NCBI RefSeq assembly: GCF_025515205.1 | Contig: NZ_JAOPFX010000001.1 | Span: forward strand, 310,001 to 374,000 | Source: Microbacterium fluvii | GTDB lineage: Bacteria; Actinomycetota; Actinomycetes; Actinomycetales; Microbacteriaceae | Reading direction: 5' to 3' | Length of the DNA stretch: 64,000 bases | Shown: piece after piece, positions 42,722 through 51,945 of the stretch | How the letters are laid out: every line of letters begins with the position of its first letter | Numbering within the stretch: the first letter of the stretch is position 1 | Notes under the pieces: generated by a model | The model's input: the letters and a program-made list of their open reading frames with translations, nothing else | The model's database searches: none | Told to the model about the DNA's origin: nothing | Made by a program: the position numbers and the translations under genes

Positions 42722-44563
42722 ATGCTCGTTCTCGCGCGTGCGCGGTCGCTGCGAGTGATCGTTCGGTTCGTCGTCGCGTCGCTGCTCGGTTCGCTATGGG
42801 TGTTCGGGGCGGCTGCACCCGTCGCCCCCGAAAGCGCCTCGATCTCCGGACGTGTGGAGTTTCCGGTCGGTGTCAGCACCGCCGAGGGGCAGACCTTCGT
42901 GGCGCTCTATTACTCGCACAGCCCGACTTGGTCGCTTTCGGAGACGGCGGTCGGGGCCGACGGGTCGTACACGATCAGTGGACTTGCGGCGGGAACGTAT
43001 CTGGTCGAGTTCCGCTCCTCGGATCGAGCCGTGCTCGATGAGTGGTGGAACGGAGCGGAAGACGATGCCGACGCAGCCACCCGCATCGTCCTGCGTGCGG
43101 GAGAGACACGCTCACGCGTCGACGTGGTGCTGGAGGAGTCTGCGGTGCTCTCCGGCACGGTCTCGGTTCCCGACGGGGTAGACCGAGCGCAGGGGTCGAC
43201 CGATGTCATCCTTCGTGGTGTCGATGGCGGGGGCACCTCATACACCGTGGGCGCCGACGGCGGCTTCCGTTTCATGGGTGTGAGGCCGGGGACGTATCGA
43301 CTTGAGGTTCGCTCGTTCGACCTGCCGGTGCTGGACCAGTGGTGGGACGGTGGCGACGACTACAGCCACGCCACCCCGATCACACTCGGAACGGCCGAGA
43401 AACGAAGCGACATCCTCGTCACGCCCGCCCGGTCCGCGATCATCTCCGGCACCGTGACACTCCCGGAGGGGATCGACCCGGAGGTCGGGTCCACAACGGT
43501 TCTGGCGAGAACACTCGACGATCGGCTGCTCGGCTCGGCTTTCGTCGAGCGGGACGGGACGTACACGATCATCGGCCTGCCTCCGGGCCCGGTGAAGCTG
43601 AAGTTCGTCTCGAGCGGACGGCAGGTCGCCACCGAGTGGTGGCAGGATCAGCCTGACCTCGCATCGGCGACGGTTCTCAACCTCGCTCCCGAAGAGGTGA
43701 GGAACGATGTCGACGCGACGCTGGGCCCGGGGGCATCGATCAGCGGCTCTGTGCAGCTTCCGGACGGCGTGGACGGGAACTCGGGCACTGTCTGGGTATA
43801 CGCCTACGCGGTGGGTGCACCGGAAAAGGCTGCCGCATCGACTTCCGTGAGGGGGAGCGACGGCTGGTTCTCCTTCCACGGGCTGACCCCGGGTGAGTAC
43901 AAGCTCCAGTTCGTCCCCCAGAATCTCGCGGCCGTCGGCGAGTGGTGGCGTGATGCGCGCGACTTCTCCTCGGCGACAGTCATCGCCCTCGCGCCGGGGC
44001 AGGCGCGTGAAGCGGTGGATGCAGTGCTGTCGTCGCCGCCGCCCGCGACGCTCACGACGGCGACGCCGACGATCTCGGGCACGATCGCGTACGGGTCGAC
44101 GTTGACGGCGAAGCCGGGTTCGTGGACGAGCGGCACGACCTTCACGTACCAGTGGTACGCGTCGGGCAAGGCGATCTCGGGGGCGACGAAGTCGACCTTC
44201 ACGCTCGCTTCGGCGCAGAAGGCGAAGACGATCACCGTGAAGGTGACCGGTAAGAAGTCCGGTTACACGACGGTGTCGAAGACTTCGAAGGCCACGGCGA
44301 AGGTCGCGACGGTGGCGACGCCGAAGATCAGCGGCACGGCGAAGGTCGGCAAGAAGCTGACCGCGAAGCCGGGCACGTGGACGAGCGGCACGAAGTTCAC
44401 GTACCAGTGGTACGTCGGCGGCAAGGCGATCTCGAAGGCGACGAAGTCCACCTTCACGCTGACCAAGAGCCAGAAGGGCAAGACGATCACGGTGAAGGTG
44501 ACCGGCAAGAAGTCGGGCTACGCCACGGTCGCCAAGACCTCGAAGGCCACCGGCAAGGTGTAG
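42722..44563 (+). CDS. Secreted repeat protein 1 (WW modules and two Ig-like repeats)
   Basis: The 613-residue product has a signal peptide (about 1-35), four modules of about 85 residues and two C-terminal repeats. Each module follows the pattern (S/A)xISGxVxxPxGV, GxYxxxGLxxGxYxxxF, (E/Q)WW and SATxxxLxxGxxR; this resembles carboxypeptidase regulatory-like (prealbumin) domains. The two C-terminal repeats (PTISGTIAYGSTLTAKPGSW and so on) are Lys- and Thr-rich Ig-like units, each with YQWY. No sortase motif or anchor helix is seen. It is a secreted or cell-wall-bound protein of unknown role. GAGAGGATGG precedes the ATG. Two homologues follow. Confidence 0.87.
   Translation: MLVLARARSLRVIVRFVVASLLGSLWVFGAAAPVAPESASISGRVEFPVGVSTAEGQTFVALYYSHSPTWSLSETAVGADGSYTISGLAAGTYLVEFRSSDRAVLDEWWNGAEDDADAATRIVLRAGETRSRVDVVLEESAVLSGTVSVPDGVDRAQGSTDVILRGVDGGGTSYTVGADGGFRFMGVRPGTYRLEVRSFDLPVLDQWWDGGDDYSHATPITLGTAEKRSDILVTPARSAIISGTVTLPEGIDPEVGSTTVLARTLDDRLLGSAFVERDGTYTIIGLPPGPVKLKFVSSGRQVATEWWQDQPDLASATVLNLAPEEVRNDVDATLGPGASISGSVQLPDGVDGNSGTVWVYAYAVGAPEKAAASTSVRGSDGWFSFHGLTPGEYKLQFVPQNLAAVGEWWRDARDFSSATVIALAPGQAREAVDAVLSSPPPATLTTATPTISGTIAYGSTLTAKPGSWTSGTTFTYQWYASGKAISGATKSTFTLASAQKAKTITVKVTGKKSGYTTVSKTSKATAKVATVATPKISGTAKVGKKLTAKPGTWTSGTKFTYQWYVGGKAISKATKSTFTLTKSQKGKTITVKVTGKKSGYATVAKTSKATGKV
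44141..44560. repeat. Near-identical 3' segment, copy in gene 1
   Basis: These 420 bases encode most of the two Ig-like repeats of gene 1. They match 49335-49754 of gene 3 at all but six positions, whereas gene 2 in between is clearly more diverged. Confidence 0.9.
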
Positions 44564-44600
44564 CGCCCCGACATCTTCGCGGTCGTGAGTGGCCTCCCCT

Positions 44601-44649
44601 CATAGCTCTCTGATAGATATGAGGCAGAGACCGGACTGTGGGAGTCCGG
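44601..44649 (+). promoter_or_regulatory. Shared leader motif and hairpin, gene 2 of the trio
   Basis: TCTGATAGATATG (44609-44621) precedes hairpin CCGGACT-GTGGG-AGTCCGG (44631-44649) by nine bases. Flanking bases (CATAGC before, GGC after) are also shared with the leader at 42634. The hairpin sequence differs but the structure is kept. Confidence 0.55.
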
Positions 44650-44691
44650 CGCTGGGGGCGGGGCCTGGGGGCGCCGTCGAGGGGAATCTGC

Positions 44692-47600
44692 ATGTCTGCA
44701 CTTCTGCGCCGTCGTTCGGCGCGCTCGATCGCTCGACTCGCTGTCGCTGCGCTGGTGGGTTCTGCCCTCACCTTCGCCGTGGCCGCGCCGTCATCGGCCG
44801 CCGACAGCGGTGGCAGCGCACTGCCGGTGAGCACACAGCAGGGCGGCTCCGCTGCGGATGCTGCGCCTCTTGCGCCCCAGCCCGTGCCGGACCCGGCCGC
44901 GAACCCCGACCCCGATCCCTCTCCTGCGGCACCGCGCGCCGAGGACGACGCCGCGCACAAGCCGGCCAGTCCGAGCGGGGGCGTCGTCACACCCCGTTCG
45001 ACCTCGCGGACCACGCTTGCGGCGGCGGCGACAGCATCGCTCTCGGGCACGGTGACGTTGCCGGCGGGTGTCAGCGCAGACCAGGGATCCACCTGGGTCT
45101 ATGTCTACAAGGCGACCGAGGAATTCGAGACCTCGGGCTCTGCGTGGGTCGAGAACGACGGAACCTTCGTCGTGAACGATCTCGCGCCAGGCAGCTACAA
45201 GGTCGAGTTCACTTCCTGGGACCGGCCCGTCTTCGACGAGTGGTGGAACGACCAGCCCGATTTCGACTCGGCGACGACCATCACCCTCGCCTCCGGCCAG
45301 GCTCGCACGGGAATCGATGCGACGCTCAGCAAGTCGGCCACGATATCGGGAACGGTGACCTTCCCTGTCGGCGTCGATTCCTCCAGCGGCTACACGGACG
45401 TCAGCGTCTATACGGCCGGCGGGGAGTATGTCACCAGCGGATGGGTCGATGAAGAGGGCGACTACCTCGCCACCGGGCTTTCCGCCGGCGACTACAAGGT
45501 CAAGTTCGACGCCTCCGGCCTCCCCGTGGTCGACGAGTGGTGGGACGACGCCGCCGATCAGGCCTCGGCCACCGTGCTCACGCTCGCCTCCGGCGAGCAG
45601 CGCACCGGCATCGACGCAACGCTGGCGCAGGGTGCCTCGATCTCGGGCAAGGTGACCTTCCCGAACGGCTTCGATACGAGCAAGGGCAGCACCGAGGTCG
45701 ATGTCTACACCGCCGACGACGGCTACAGCGCGGGCTACGCGAGCGTGGGCGCCGACGGCACCTTCCGCGTCGACGGCCTGCCTGCGGGCGACTACAAGGT
45801 GCGCTTCTCGTCGTGGGAGCGTGCGCTCCTCGACGAGTGGTGGAACGACAAGACCGACTTCGACTCGGCGACGACCGTCACCGTGACCACGGGGCAGGCC
45901 CTCGCGGGCATCAACGCGGCGCTGGCGAAGTCGGCGACCATCTCGGGCAAGGTCACTTTCCCCTCGGGCATCTCGCTGAGCTCGGGACACACGACCGTCT
46001 CGGCGTCGCCGACCGGCGGATCAGGAAACTACGAGTCCGCCTACGTCAACTCCGACGGCACCTACCGCATCACGGGGCTCACCGCGGGCTCGTACAAGGT
46101 CTACTTCTCGCCGTACGGCGTCGATGTGCTCGGCGAGTACTGGGACAACAAGGTCACGTGGGAAGACGCGACGATCATCACCCTCGCCGCCGGTGGCAGC
46201 AAGACCGGCGTGAGCGCGTCGCTGGCCAAGGCGTCGTCGGTCTCCGGCAAGGTCACCTTCCCGGCCGGCACTGTGCGCTCCGACTACGACACGAGCGTGC
46301 AGATCTACTCGACGACGGACTCCAACAGCTACCTGACGTCGGGATCCGTGGCAGCCAACGGCACCTACAAGGTGTCGGGTCTTGCCGCCGGCACGTACAA
46401 GGTGAAGTTCTCGACGACCGCCACGGGCGCAGCATCCGAATGGTGGGACAACAAGACCACTTTCGCCGCCGCGTCGAAGCTCACGCTGACCGCCGGTCAG
46501 GCCAAGACGGGCGTCAACGCGACGCTGGGGGCAGACGCCACGATCTCGGGCGTGCTCAGCTACCCCGAAGGCACGGAGCGGAGCTCGTCGACGGCGGGAT
46601 ACATCACGGCCCTCGCGGCCAGCGACCAGAGCTACGCCGGTTCGACCTACACGGATGCTGAGGGCAACTACTCGATCGCCGGTCTCGCTCCCGGGTCGTA
46701 CAAGCTCGTGTTCTACCCGGATGAGTTCGGGTTCGCCCTCGAATGGTGGAACGACAAGGTCGACTTCCAGGCCGCGACGGCGGTGACCCTCACGGCGAAC
46801 CAGGACAAGACCGGCATCAACGCGACGTTCGGCCGGGGCGCGTCGATCTCGGGCACGGTGACGGGCGGGCAGCTCGCCGACGGATACGGCGGCGCGATCG
46901 CCTATCGCCTCTCGTCTGACGGCACGTGGGACTTCGAATACTGGGTGGCCCTGCGCGGCGAGGGGGAGTACACGATCCCCGGACTTCGCCCCGGCACGTA
47001 CACCGTGCAGTTCACCGATCAGATGGGCATGGGCGGCGGAAGGTCGGTCGAAGCCGCAGCCGAACCGGTGGAGCCGAAGACCGAGTGGTGGAACGACAAG
47101 CCCGATCAGCTGTCGGCGACCCGCATCACCCTCACTGCCGACCAGGCCCGCACGGGCATCGACGCCGATATCTCGACGACCGCTCCGGCGACGCTGAAGA
47201 CGGCGACGCCGACGATCTCGGGCACGGTGGCGGTCGGGTCGAAGCTGACGGCGAAGCCGGGCACCTGGACGAGCGGCACGAAGCTCGCCTACCAGTGGTA
47301 CGCGTCGGGCAAGGCGATCTCGAAGGCGACGAAGTCGACGTTCACACTGACGTCGGCGCAGAAGGCGAAGACGATCACCGTGAAGGTGACCGGCACGAAG
47401 TCCGGTTACACGACGGCGTCGAAGACCTCGAAGGCGTCGGTGAAGGTCGCGACGGTGGCGACGCCCAAGATCAGCGGCACGGCGAAGGTGGGCAAGAAGC
47501 TCACGGCGAAGCCGGGCACGTGGACGAGCGGCACCAAATTCACCTACCAGTGGTACGCGAGCGGCAAGGCGATCTCGAAGGCCACGAAGTCGACGTTCAC

Positions 47601-47709
47601 GCTGACGAAGTCGCAGAAGGGCAAGACGATCACGGTGAAGGTGACCGGCAAGAAGTCGGGCTACGCCACGGTCGCCAAGACCTCCACCGCGACCGCCAAG
47701 GTCAAGTAA
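44692..47709 (+). CDS. Secreted repeat protein 2 (WW modules and two Ig-like repeats)
   Basis: The 1005-residue product has a signal peptide (about 1-38), a Pro/Ala-rich segment to about 120, seven WW-type modules and two C-terminal Ig-like repeats. The modules are of the SATISGTVTFPxGV type, each closing near (D/E)(E/Q)WWxDxxxF/D. It is the longest of the three homologues. No anchor or sortase signal is present. The ATG at 44692 has GAGGGGA seven bases upstream. Its repeats are more diverged at the DNA level than those of the flanking homologues. A terminator follows at 47743. Confidence 0.88.
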   Translation: MSALLRRRSARSIARLAVAALVGSALTFAVAAPSSAADSGGSALPVSTQQGGSAADAAPLAPQPVPDPAANPDPDPSPAAPRAEDDAAHKPASPSGGVVTPRSTSRTTLAAAATASLSGTVTLPAGVSADQGSTWVYVYKATEEFETSGSAWVENDGTFVVNDLAPGSYKVEFTSWDRPVFDEWWNDQPDFDSATTITLASGQARTGIDATLSKSATISGTVTFPVGVDSSSGYTDVSVYTAGGEYVTSGWVDEEGDYLATGLSAGDYKVKFDASGLPVVDEWWDDAADQASATVLTLASGEQRTGIDATLAQGASISGKVTFPNGFDTSKGSTEVDVYTADDGYSAGYASVGADGTFRVDGLPAGDYKVRFSSWERALLDEWWNDKTDFDSATTVTVTTGQALAGINAALAKSATISGKVTFPSGISLSSGHTTVSASPTGGSGNYESAYVNSDGTYRITGLTAGSYKVYFSPYGVDVLGEYWDNKVTWEDATIITLAAGGSKTGVSASLAKASSVSGKVTFPAGTVRSDYDTSVQIYSTTDSNSYLTSGSVAANGTYKVSGLAAGTYKVKFSTTATGAASEWWDNKTTFAAASKLTLTAGQAKTGVNATLGADATISGVLSYPEGTERSSSTAGYITALAASDQSYAGSTYTDAEGNYSIAGLAPGSYKLVFYPDEFGFALEWWNDKVDFQAATAVTLTANQDKTGINATFGRGASISGTVTGGQLADGYGGAIAYRLSSDGTWDFEYWVALRGEGEYTIPGLRPGTYTVQFTDQMGMGGGRSVEAAAEPVEPKTEWWNDKPDQLSATRITLTADQARTGIDADISTTAPATLKTATPTISGTVAVGSKLTAKPGTWTSGTKLAYQWYASGKAISKATKSTFTLTSAQKAKTITVKVTGTKSGYTTASKTSKASVKVATVATPKISGTAKVGKKLTAKPGTWTSGTKFTYQWYASGKAISKATKSTFTLTKSQKGKTITVKVTGKKSGYATVAKTSTATAKVK

Positions 47710-47714
47710 CGCCC

Positions 47715-47741
47715 GCAGCGCGGGCCCGCCGCCCGCGCTGC
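47715..47741 (+). terminator. Hairpin just after gene 2 stop
   Basis: GCAGCGCGGGC (47715-47725) pairs perfectly with GCCCGCGCTGC (47731-47741) around a 5-base loop, six bases after the stop codon. It may be a first, T-less terminator stem or an mRNA 3' stabiliser. Confidence 0.5.
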
Positions 47742-47742
47742 G

Positions 47743-47808
47743 CGAGAAACCACTCCCGGTTCGAGACACACCGCCTGGCGCGATGTTTCGACCGGGAGTG
47801 GTTTTTCT
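47743..47808 (+). terminator. Rho-independent terminator of secreted repeat protein 2
   Basis: AAACCACTCCCGGT (47747-47760) pairs with ACCGGGAGTGGTTT (47791-47804), and a TTTTTCT run follows. This is the clearest intrinsic terminator in the window. Confidence 0.88.
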
Positions 47809-47847
47809 CGTGGACACGGGCGTCGCCGGTGTGATATCCATCAAGGA

Positions 47848-47871
47848 CGAGTTCGTGAGGGGACGAACTCG
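47848..47871 (+). promoter_or_regulatory. Leader hairpin of gene 3 of the trio
   Basis: CGAGTTCGT (47848-47856) and ACGAACTCG (47863-47871) form a perfect 9-base stem 23 bases before the start codon. TGATATCCATCAAGG precedes it and only partly resembles the TCTGATAGATATG motif of the first two genes. Confidence 0.5.
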
Positions 47872-47894
47872 CTGCGGATTCTTGGGGGGATTCG

Positions 47895-49760
47895 ATGACT
47901 TCTGCGCATCGACGCGCAGCATCCGGGCGCGTGCTCGGAATGCTGACGACAGCAGTTCTGACCGTTGCGGCACTGGTGGGGCTTGCGGCTCCCGCATCCG
48001 CCGTGGCGACCGGCACGATCACCGGCACCGTCTGGGACGACGGGGGTGAGCCGGCAGCCGATGTGCACGTCGCCGCGTACGCCGCGGGGCACTCCGCGCC
48101 GGCCGCCGAGGTGACGACGGACGACGACGGCGAATACGACCTCGCGGGCCTCGAACCGGGCATCTACACGGTCTCGTTCGAGTCGTGGGCCGAAGAGCCC
48201 ACGCTCGTGCCGGAGTGGTGGGACGACGCCCCGGCCCGGGCGGCCGCGACGCCCATCACGGTGACGGCGGGCGTGACGACGGCCGACATCAGCCCGTACC
48301 TCAGCACATCGGCGGCCATCGAGGGGCGCGTGTCGGACGCCAACGACGACCCGCTCGCCGACGTGCGGGTGACGGCGGTGCCACAGATGCCCGGATACGA
48401 GTCATGGCAGCGCGAGACGACGACGGATGCGGCAGGCAACTACCGCATCGACGGTCTCGGTCCTGGCGAATACAAGGTGCGCTTCGAAGCCACCGACGAG
48501 TCGCCCAGCGTGCTCGCCGAATGGTGGAGCGACGCCGGCGACTCGGACGAGGCGACCACGATCGACGCCTTCTCGGGCTCGGTGATCAGCGGCGTCGACG
48601 CGCAGCTGACGCGCGCCGCCGCCTTCTCAGGTGTCGTCACCACGGCCGACGGCACACCGGTCTCGGGCGTGGACGTCGAGGCCTACTCCTACGACCCGCT
48701 CGACGACATCTGGCAGTACACCGCCTCGGTCGCCACCGACGTCGACGGCGCCTATCGCATCGGCGGGCTCGTCGCGGGCGACTACAAGGTGCACTTCGAC
48801 GCGACGTATGCCGACACGGCCGTCGCGAGCCAGTGGTGGGACGCCGCGCTCACCCGCGGTGCGGCGACCCTCGTCAACGTCGAAGCCGGCAAGACGAACA
48901 CCACCGTGAGCCCCGTGCTCGCCGCGGCCGGACGCGTTTCGGGGGTCGTCTCGGTGCGTGGGGTTCCCGCCGCCGGCGTCACCGTCACGGCGTACGCCTA
49001 CGATGCCGAATCGGCGGCGTGGGACGAACTGGCCGAGACGACGAGCGGCACCGCAGGCGCCTACGCGATCGCGGGCCTCGCGCCCGGCACCTATCGCATC
49101 GGATTCGACGCATCGGCGACCGCCTACGCCGTCGACGCGGAGTGGTGGAAGGATGCGGCCACCATCGCCGCCGCGAATGACGTGGTCGTGACCGCCGGCG
49201 GCACCGTCTCGGGCATCAGCGGTGAGCTCGGCCAGCTCGCCACGCTGAAGTCGGCGACACCCACGATCAGCGGCACGGTGGCGTACGGCTCGACGGTGAC
49301 GGCGAAGCCCGGCACGTGGACGAGCGGCACGACCTTCGCGTACCAGTGGTACGCGTCGGGCAAGGCGATCTCGGGGGCGACGAAGTCGACCTTCACGCTC
49401 GCTTCGGCGCAGAAGGCGAAGACGATCACCGTGAAGGTGACCGGTAAGAAGTCCGGTTACACGACGGTGTCGAAGACCTCGAAGGCCACGGCGAAGGTCG
49501 CGACGGTGGCGACGCCGAAGATCAGCGGCACGGCGAAGGTCGGCAAGAAGCTGACCGCGAAGCCGGGCACGTGGACGAGCGGCACGAAGTTCACGTACCA
49601 GTGGTACGCCGGCGGCAAGGCGATCTCGAAGGCGACGAAGTCCACCTTCACGCTGACCAGGAGCCAGAAGGGTAAGACGATCACGGTGAAGGTGACCGGC
49701 AAGAAGTCGGGCTACGCCACGGTCGCCAAGACCTCGAGGGCCACCGGCAAGGTGAAGTGA
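47895..49760 (+). CDS. Secreted repeat protein 3 (four WW modules and two Ig-like repeats)
   Basis: The 621-residue product has a signal peptide (to ASAVA, about 37). Four modules follow of the TGTVWDDGGEPAADVHVAAYA type, each with GxYxIxGLxPGxYxxxFxS and EWW; they lack the SxxGST linker of homologues 1 and 2, so the module set is distinct. Two C-terminal Ig-like repeats close the chain. Their DNA is nearly identical to that of gene 1. No anchoring signal is visible. GGGGGG lies six bases before the ATG. No terminator is seen before the SseB-like gene, only 23 bases away. Confidence 0.86.
   Translation: MTSAHRRAASGRVLGMLTTAVLTVAALVGLAAPASAVATGTITGTVWDDGGEPAADVHVAAYAAGHSAPAAEVTTDDDGEYDLAGLEPGIYTVSFESWAEEPTLVPEWWDDAPARAAATPITVTAGVTTADISPYLSTSAAIEGRVSDANDDPLADVRVTAVPQMPGYESWQRETTTDAAGNYRIDGLGPGEYKVRFEATDESPSVLAEWWSDAGDSDEATTIDAFSGSVISGVDAQLTRAAAFSGVVTTADGTPVSGVDVEAYSYDPLDDIWQYTASVATDVDGAYRIGGLVAGDYKVHFDATYADTAVASQWWDAALTRGAATLVNVEAGKTNTTVSPVLAAAGRVSGVVSVRGVPAAGVTVTAYAYDAESAAWDELAETTSGTAGAYAIAGLAPGTYRIGFDASATAYAVDAEWWKDAATIAAANDVVVTAGGTVSGISGELGQLATLKSATPTISGTVAYGSTVTAKPGTWTSGTTFAYQWYASGKAISGATKSTFTLASAQKAKTITVKVTGKKSGYTTVSKTSKATAKVATVATPKISGTAKVGKKLTAKPGTWTSGTKFTYQWYAGGKAISKATKSTFTLTRSQKGKTITVKVTGKKSGYATVAKTSRATGKVK
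49335..49754. repeat. Near-identical 3' segment, copy in gene 3
   Basis: Matches 44141-44560 at 414 of 420 positions by hand alignment, with no gaps. The homology drops abruptly 5' of this block. Confidence 0.9.
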
Positions 49761-49771
49761 CGCCCGCGACG

Positions 49772-49777
49772 TAGGCT
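49772..49777 (+). promoter_or_regulatory. Predicted -10 element (TAGGCT) for the SseB-like gene
   Basis: TAGGCT ends six bases before the ATG at 49784, so a leaderless transcript is likely. It implies that this gene has its own promoter despite the short distance to the gene upstream. Confidence 0.45.
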
Positions 49778-49783
49778 GGCCGA

Positions 49784-50881
49784 ATGGCACTGTTCTCGCG
49801 CAAGAAAGACCAGCACCCCGACGACGGCGTCGGCGGGGGAGATGACAGCGCCGTTCCGGATGCCGCGCCCGCGGCCTCCGAGCAGGTGCCGGAGGCCGAC
49901 ACGACCCCCGCCCCCGACGTGACGGTGCCCGACGTGACGGTGGAGGCCGTGCCGGCCGTGGGCATCTCGACCACGGCGTTCCGCGGGCTGGGCTCGCAGC
50001 ATCCGTCGGACGCGCCGGCCGCCGCCGCCCCGACGATCCCCGTGCGCACGCCGCGCCCGCCGGCCGAGGCGCCCGCGCCCACCGAGACCGTCCCCGGACT
50101 CAAAGACAACGTGCTGCTGCGCCATGCCCTCGCCCAGCTCGCCGAGCAGAGCACGCCGCAAGACCTCATCCACGTCGGGCGCGCGCTGCTGCAGGGGCAC
50201 CTTTTTCTGCGTATCAAGGGCGACGCGCGCACGCTCGTCTCCGAAGGCAAAGACCTGCCGCTGGGCATCGCGACCGTCGACGGCAAGCCGTATGTGCTGG
50301 CCTACTCGAGCGGCGCCGCGCTGAGCGAGAGCGTCGCGGCAGACGGCGACACCGACACCTCGGCCATGGGACAGCCCGTGACCACCGTGCTGCGCTACGC
50401 CCTCGGCGGCACCTACGAGGGCCTCATCATCGACCACGCCTCGGCTCCTCGACGGGCGATCCTGCCGCGGGAGTTCGTGCAGCGCATCATCGACTCGGCC
50501 GACCCGCAGCTGACCCTCAAGAAGCTCCTCGCCGCCCCGCGCACGCCCGAGACCGCCGCCGAGGTCGCCGCGGCGCTGACCACCGCGCCGATCTGGGTCG
50601 CCGTGAACACCGGCCCCGACGGACGCACCGGCATCGCCGAGACCCGCATGACCGACGGCGCGCGCTACGTCGAGGTGTACTCGCACCCCATCGAGGTCGC
50701 CGGCACGGGCCGCAGCGACAAGTCGGCGGCGATCCCGGCGGCCAAGCTCGCCGAGCTGCTGCGCACCGACGCGACGATCACGGGAGTGCTGGTCGACCCC
50801 GCGGGGCCGTGGATCCAGCTCGAGCGCGCCGACCTCGGGCCGCTGCTGGCGGTGACCGAGCCGAGCGACGGCGAGGGGTGA
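49784..50881 (+). CDS. SseB-family protein
   Basis: The 365-residue product has a disordered, Pro/Ala/Asp-rich N-terminal part (about 1-105) and two SseB-like domains. The first runs from about 108 (HALAQLAEQSTPQDLIHVGRALL, then LPLGIATVDGKPYVLAYSS). The second, about 250-360, has LTTAPIWVAVNTGPDGRTG. SseB-family domains bind thiolase-like or type III secretion partners in some bacteria; in actinobacteria the role is unknown. It begins MALFSRKKDQ, a short start typical of such cytosolic proteins. Confidence 0.83.
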   Translation: MALFSRKKDQHPDDGVGGGDDSAVPDAAPAASEQVPEADTTPAPDVTVPDVTVEAVPAVGISTTAFRGLGSQHPSDAPAAAAPTIPVRTPRPPAEAPAPTETVPGLKDNVLLRHALAQLAEQSTPQDLIHVGRALLQGHLFLRIKGDARTLVSEGKDLPLGIATVDGKPYVLAYSSGAALSESVAADGDTDTSAMGQPVTTVLRYALGGTYEGLIIDHASAPRRAILPREFVQRIIDSADPQLTLKKLLAAPRTPETAAEVAAALTTAPIWVAVNTGPDGRTGIAETRMTDGARYVEVYSHPIEVAGTGRSDKSAAIPAAKLAELLRTDATITGVLVDPAGPWIQLERADLGPLLAVTEPSDGEG

Positions 50882-50901
50882 CGACGGCGCGGCCGTGGCC
50901 C

Positions 50902-50907
50902 TAGGGT
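50902..50907 (+). promoter_or_regulatory. Predicted -10 element (TAGGGT) for the LigD-type polymerase
   Basis: TAGGGT ends seven bases before the ATG at 50915, matching the leaderless pattern. Confidence 0.45.
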
Positions 50908-50914
50908 CGGACCC

Positions 50915-51943
50915 ATGGCGTCGGAGCGCATCACCCTCACCGTGCCGGGCCCGCAGGGGGACCGCGAGGTGGGGCTGTCGAGCCCCAACCGCGTGATCTG
51001 GCCCGAGGCGAGCATCACCAAGCACGAGCTCGCCGAGTACTTCATCGCGGTCTCGGGGCCGTTCCTGGCTGCCAACGGGCACCGCCCGGTGTCGCTGGAG
51101 CGCTTTCCGGAGTCGATCGACGGCGAGCGGTTCTTCTCGAAGAACCCGCCGAAGGGCACGCCCGACTACGTCGATTCGGTGATGTGCACCTACAACAGCG
51201 GGCGGCGGCATCCGCAATTGGTGCTCACCGAGCCGGCGGCCATCGTGTGGGCCGCGCAGATGAACACCGTCGTGTTCCACCCGTGGGCCTCGCTCGCGGC
51301 CGACACCGACAACCCGGTCGAACTGCGCATCGACCTCGATCCGCAGCCCGGGACCGACTTCTCGGATGCTGCCGCCGTCGCCCCCGAACTGCGTGCGGTT
51401 CTGCGCGAAGCCGGGCTGGAGCCGTGGCTGAAGACGAGCGGAAACCGCGGCATCCATGTGTTCTGCCCGATCGAGCCGACCCACGAGTTCCTCGACGTGC
51501 GCCACGCCGTGATCGCCGCCGGCCGCGAGCTGGAGCGGCGGCTGCCCGACAAGGTGACGACCAACTGGTGGAAGGAGGAGCGCGGCGAGCGCATCTTCGT
51601 CGACTTCAACCAGGCCAACCGCGACCGTACGATGGCCGGCGCCTACAGCCCGCGGGCGCTGCCGACGGCGACGGTCGCGACGCCCATCACGTGGGATGAG
51701 CTCGCGGCCGGCGTCGACCCCACTGCCTTCACGGTGCGCACGGTGCCCGATCGGCTCGCCGAGATCGGCGACCCGTGGGCGCAGCTGCAGGACGCCCCTG
51801 GGCGCATCGACACGCTGCTGGAGTGGTGGCAGCGCGACCTCGACAACGGCCTCGGCGAACTGCCCTTCCCGCCGGAGTTCCCCAAGATGCCGGGCGAACC
51901 GCCCCGGGTGCAGCCCAGTCGTGCCCGCAGAGTCGAGGAGTGA
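50915..51943 (+). CDS. LigD-type DNA polymerase/primase domain protein
   Basis: The 342-residue product matches the polymerase domain of LigD. It shows LSSPNRVIWPEASITKHELAEYF, then LERFPESIDGERFF and FFSKNPPKGTPDYV. The catalytic Asp140 and Asp142 lie in LRIDLDPQPG, followed by KTSGNRGIHVF and VFVDFNQANRDRT. It fills gaps and adds ribonucleotides at broken ends in bacterial non-homologous end joining with Ku and a ligase. The nuclease and ligase parts found in full LigD are absent. A separate ATP-dependent ligase gene lies 3 kb away on the other strand. Ku is not in the window. Confidence 0.92.
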   Translation: MASERITLTVPGPQGDREVGLSSPNRVIWPEASITKHELAEYFIAVSGPFLAANGHRPVSLERFPESIDGERFFSKNPPKGTPDYVDSVMCTYNSGRRHPQLVLTEPAAIVWAAQMNTVVFHPWASLAADTDNPVELRIDLDPQPGTDFSDAAAVAPELRAVLREAGLEPWLKTSGNRGIHVFCPIEPTHEFLDVRHAVIAAGRELERRLPDKVTTNWWKEERGERIFVDFNQANRDRTMAGAYSPRALPTATVATPITWDELAAGVDPTAFTVRTVPDRLAEIGDPWAQLQDAPGRIDTLLEWWQRDLDNGLGELPFPPEFPKMPGEPPRVQPSRARRVEE

Positions 51944-51945
51944 GG

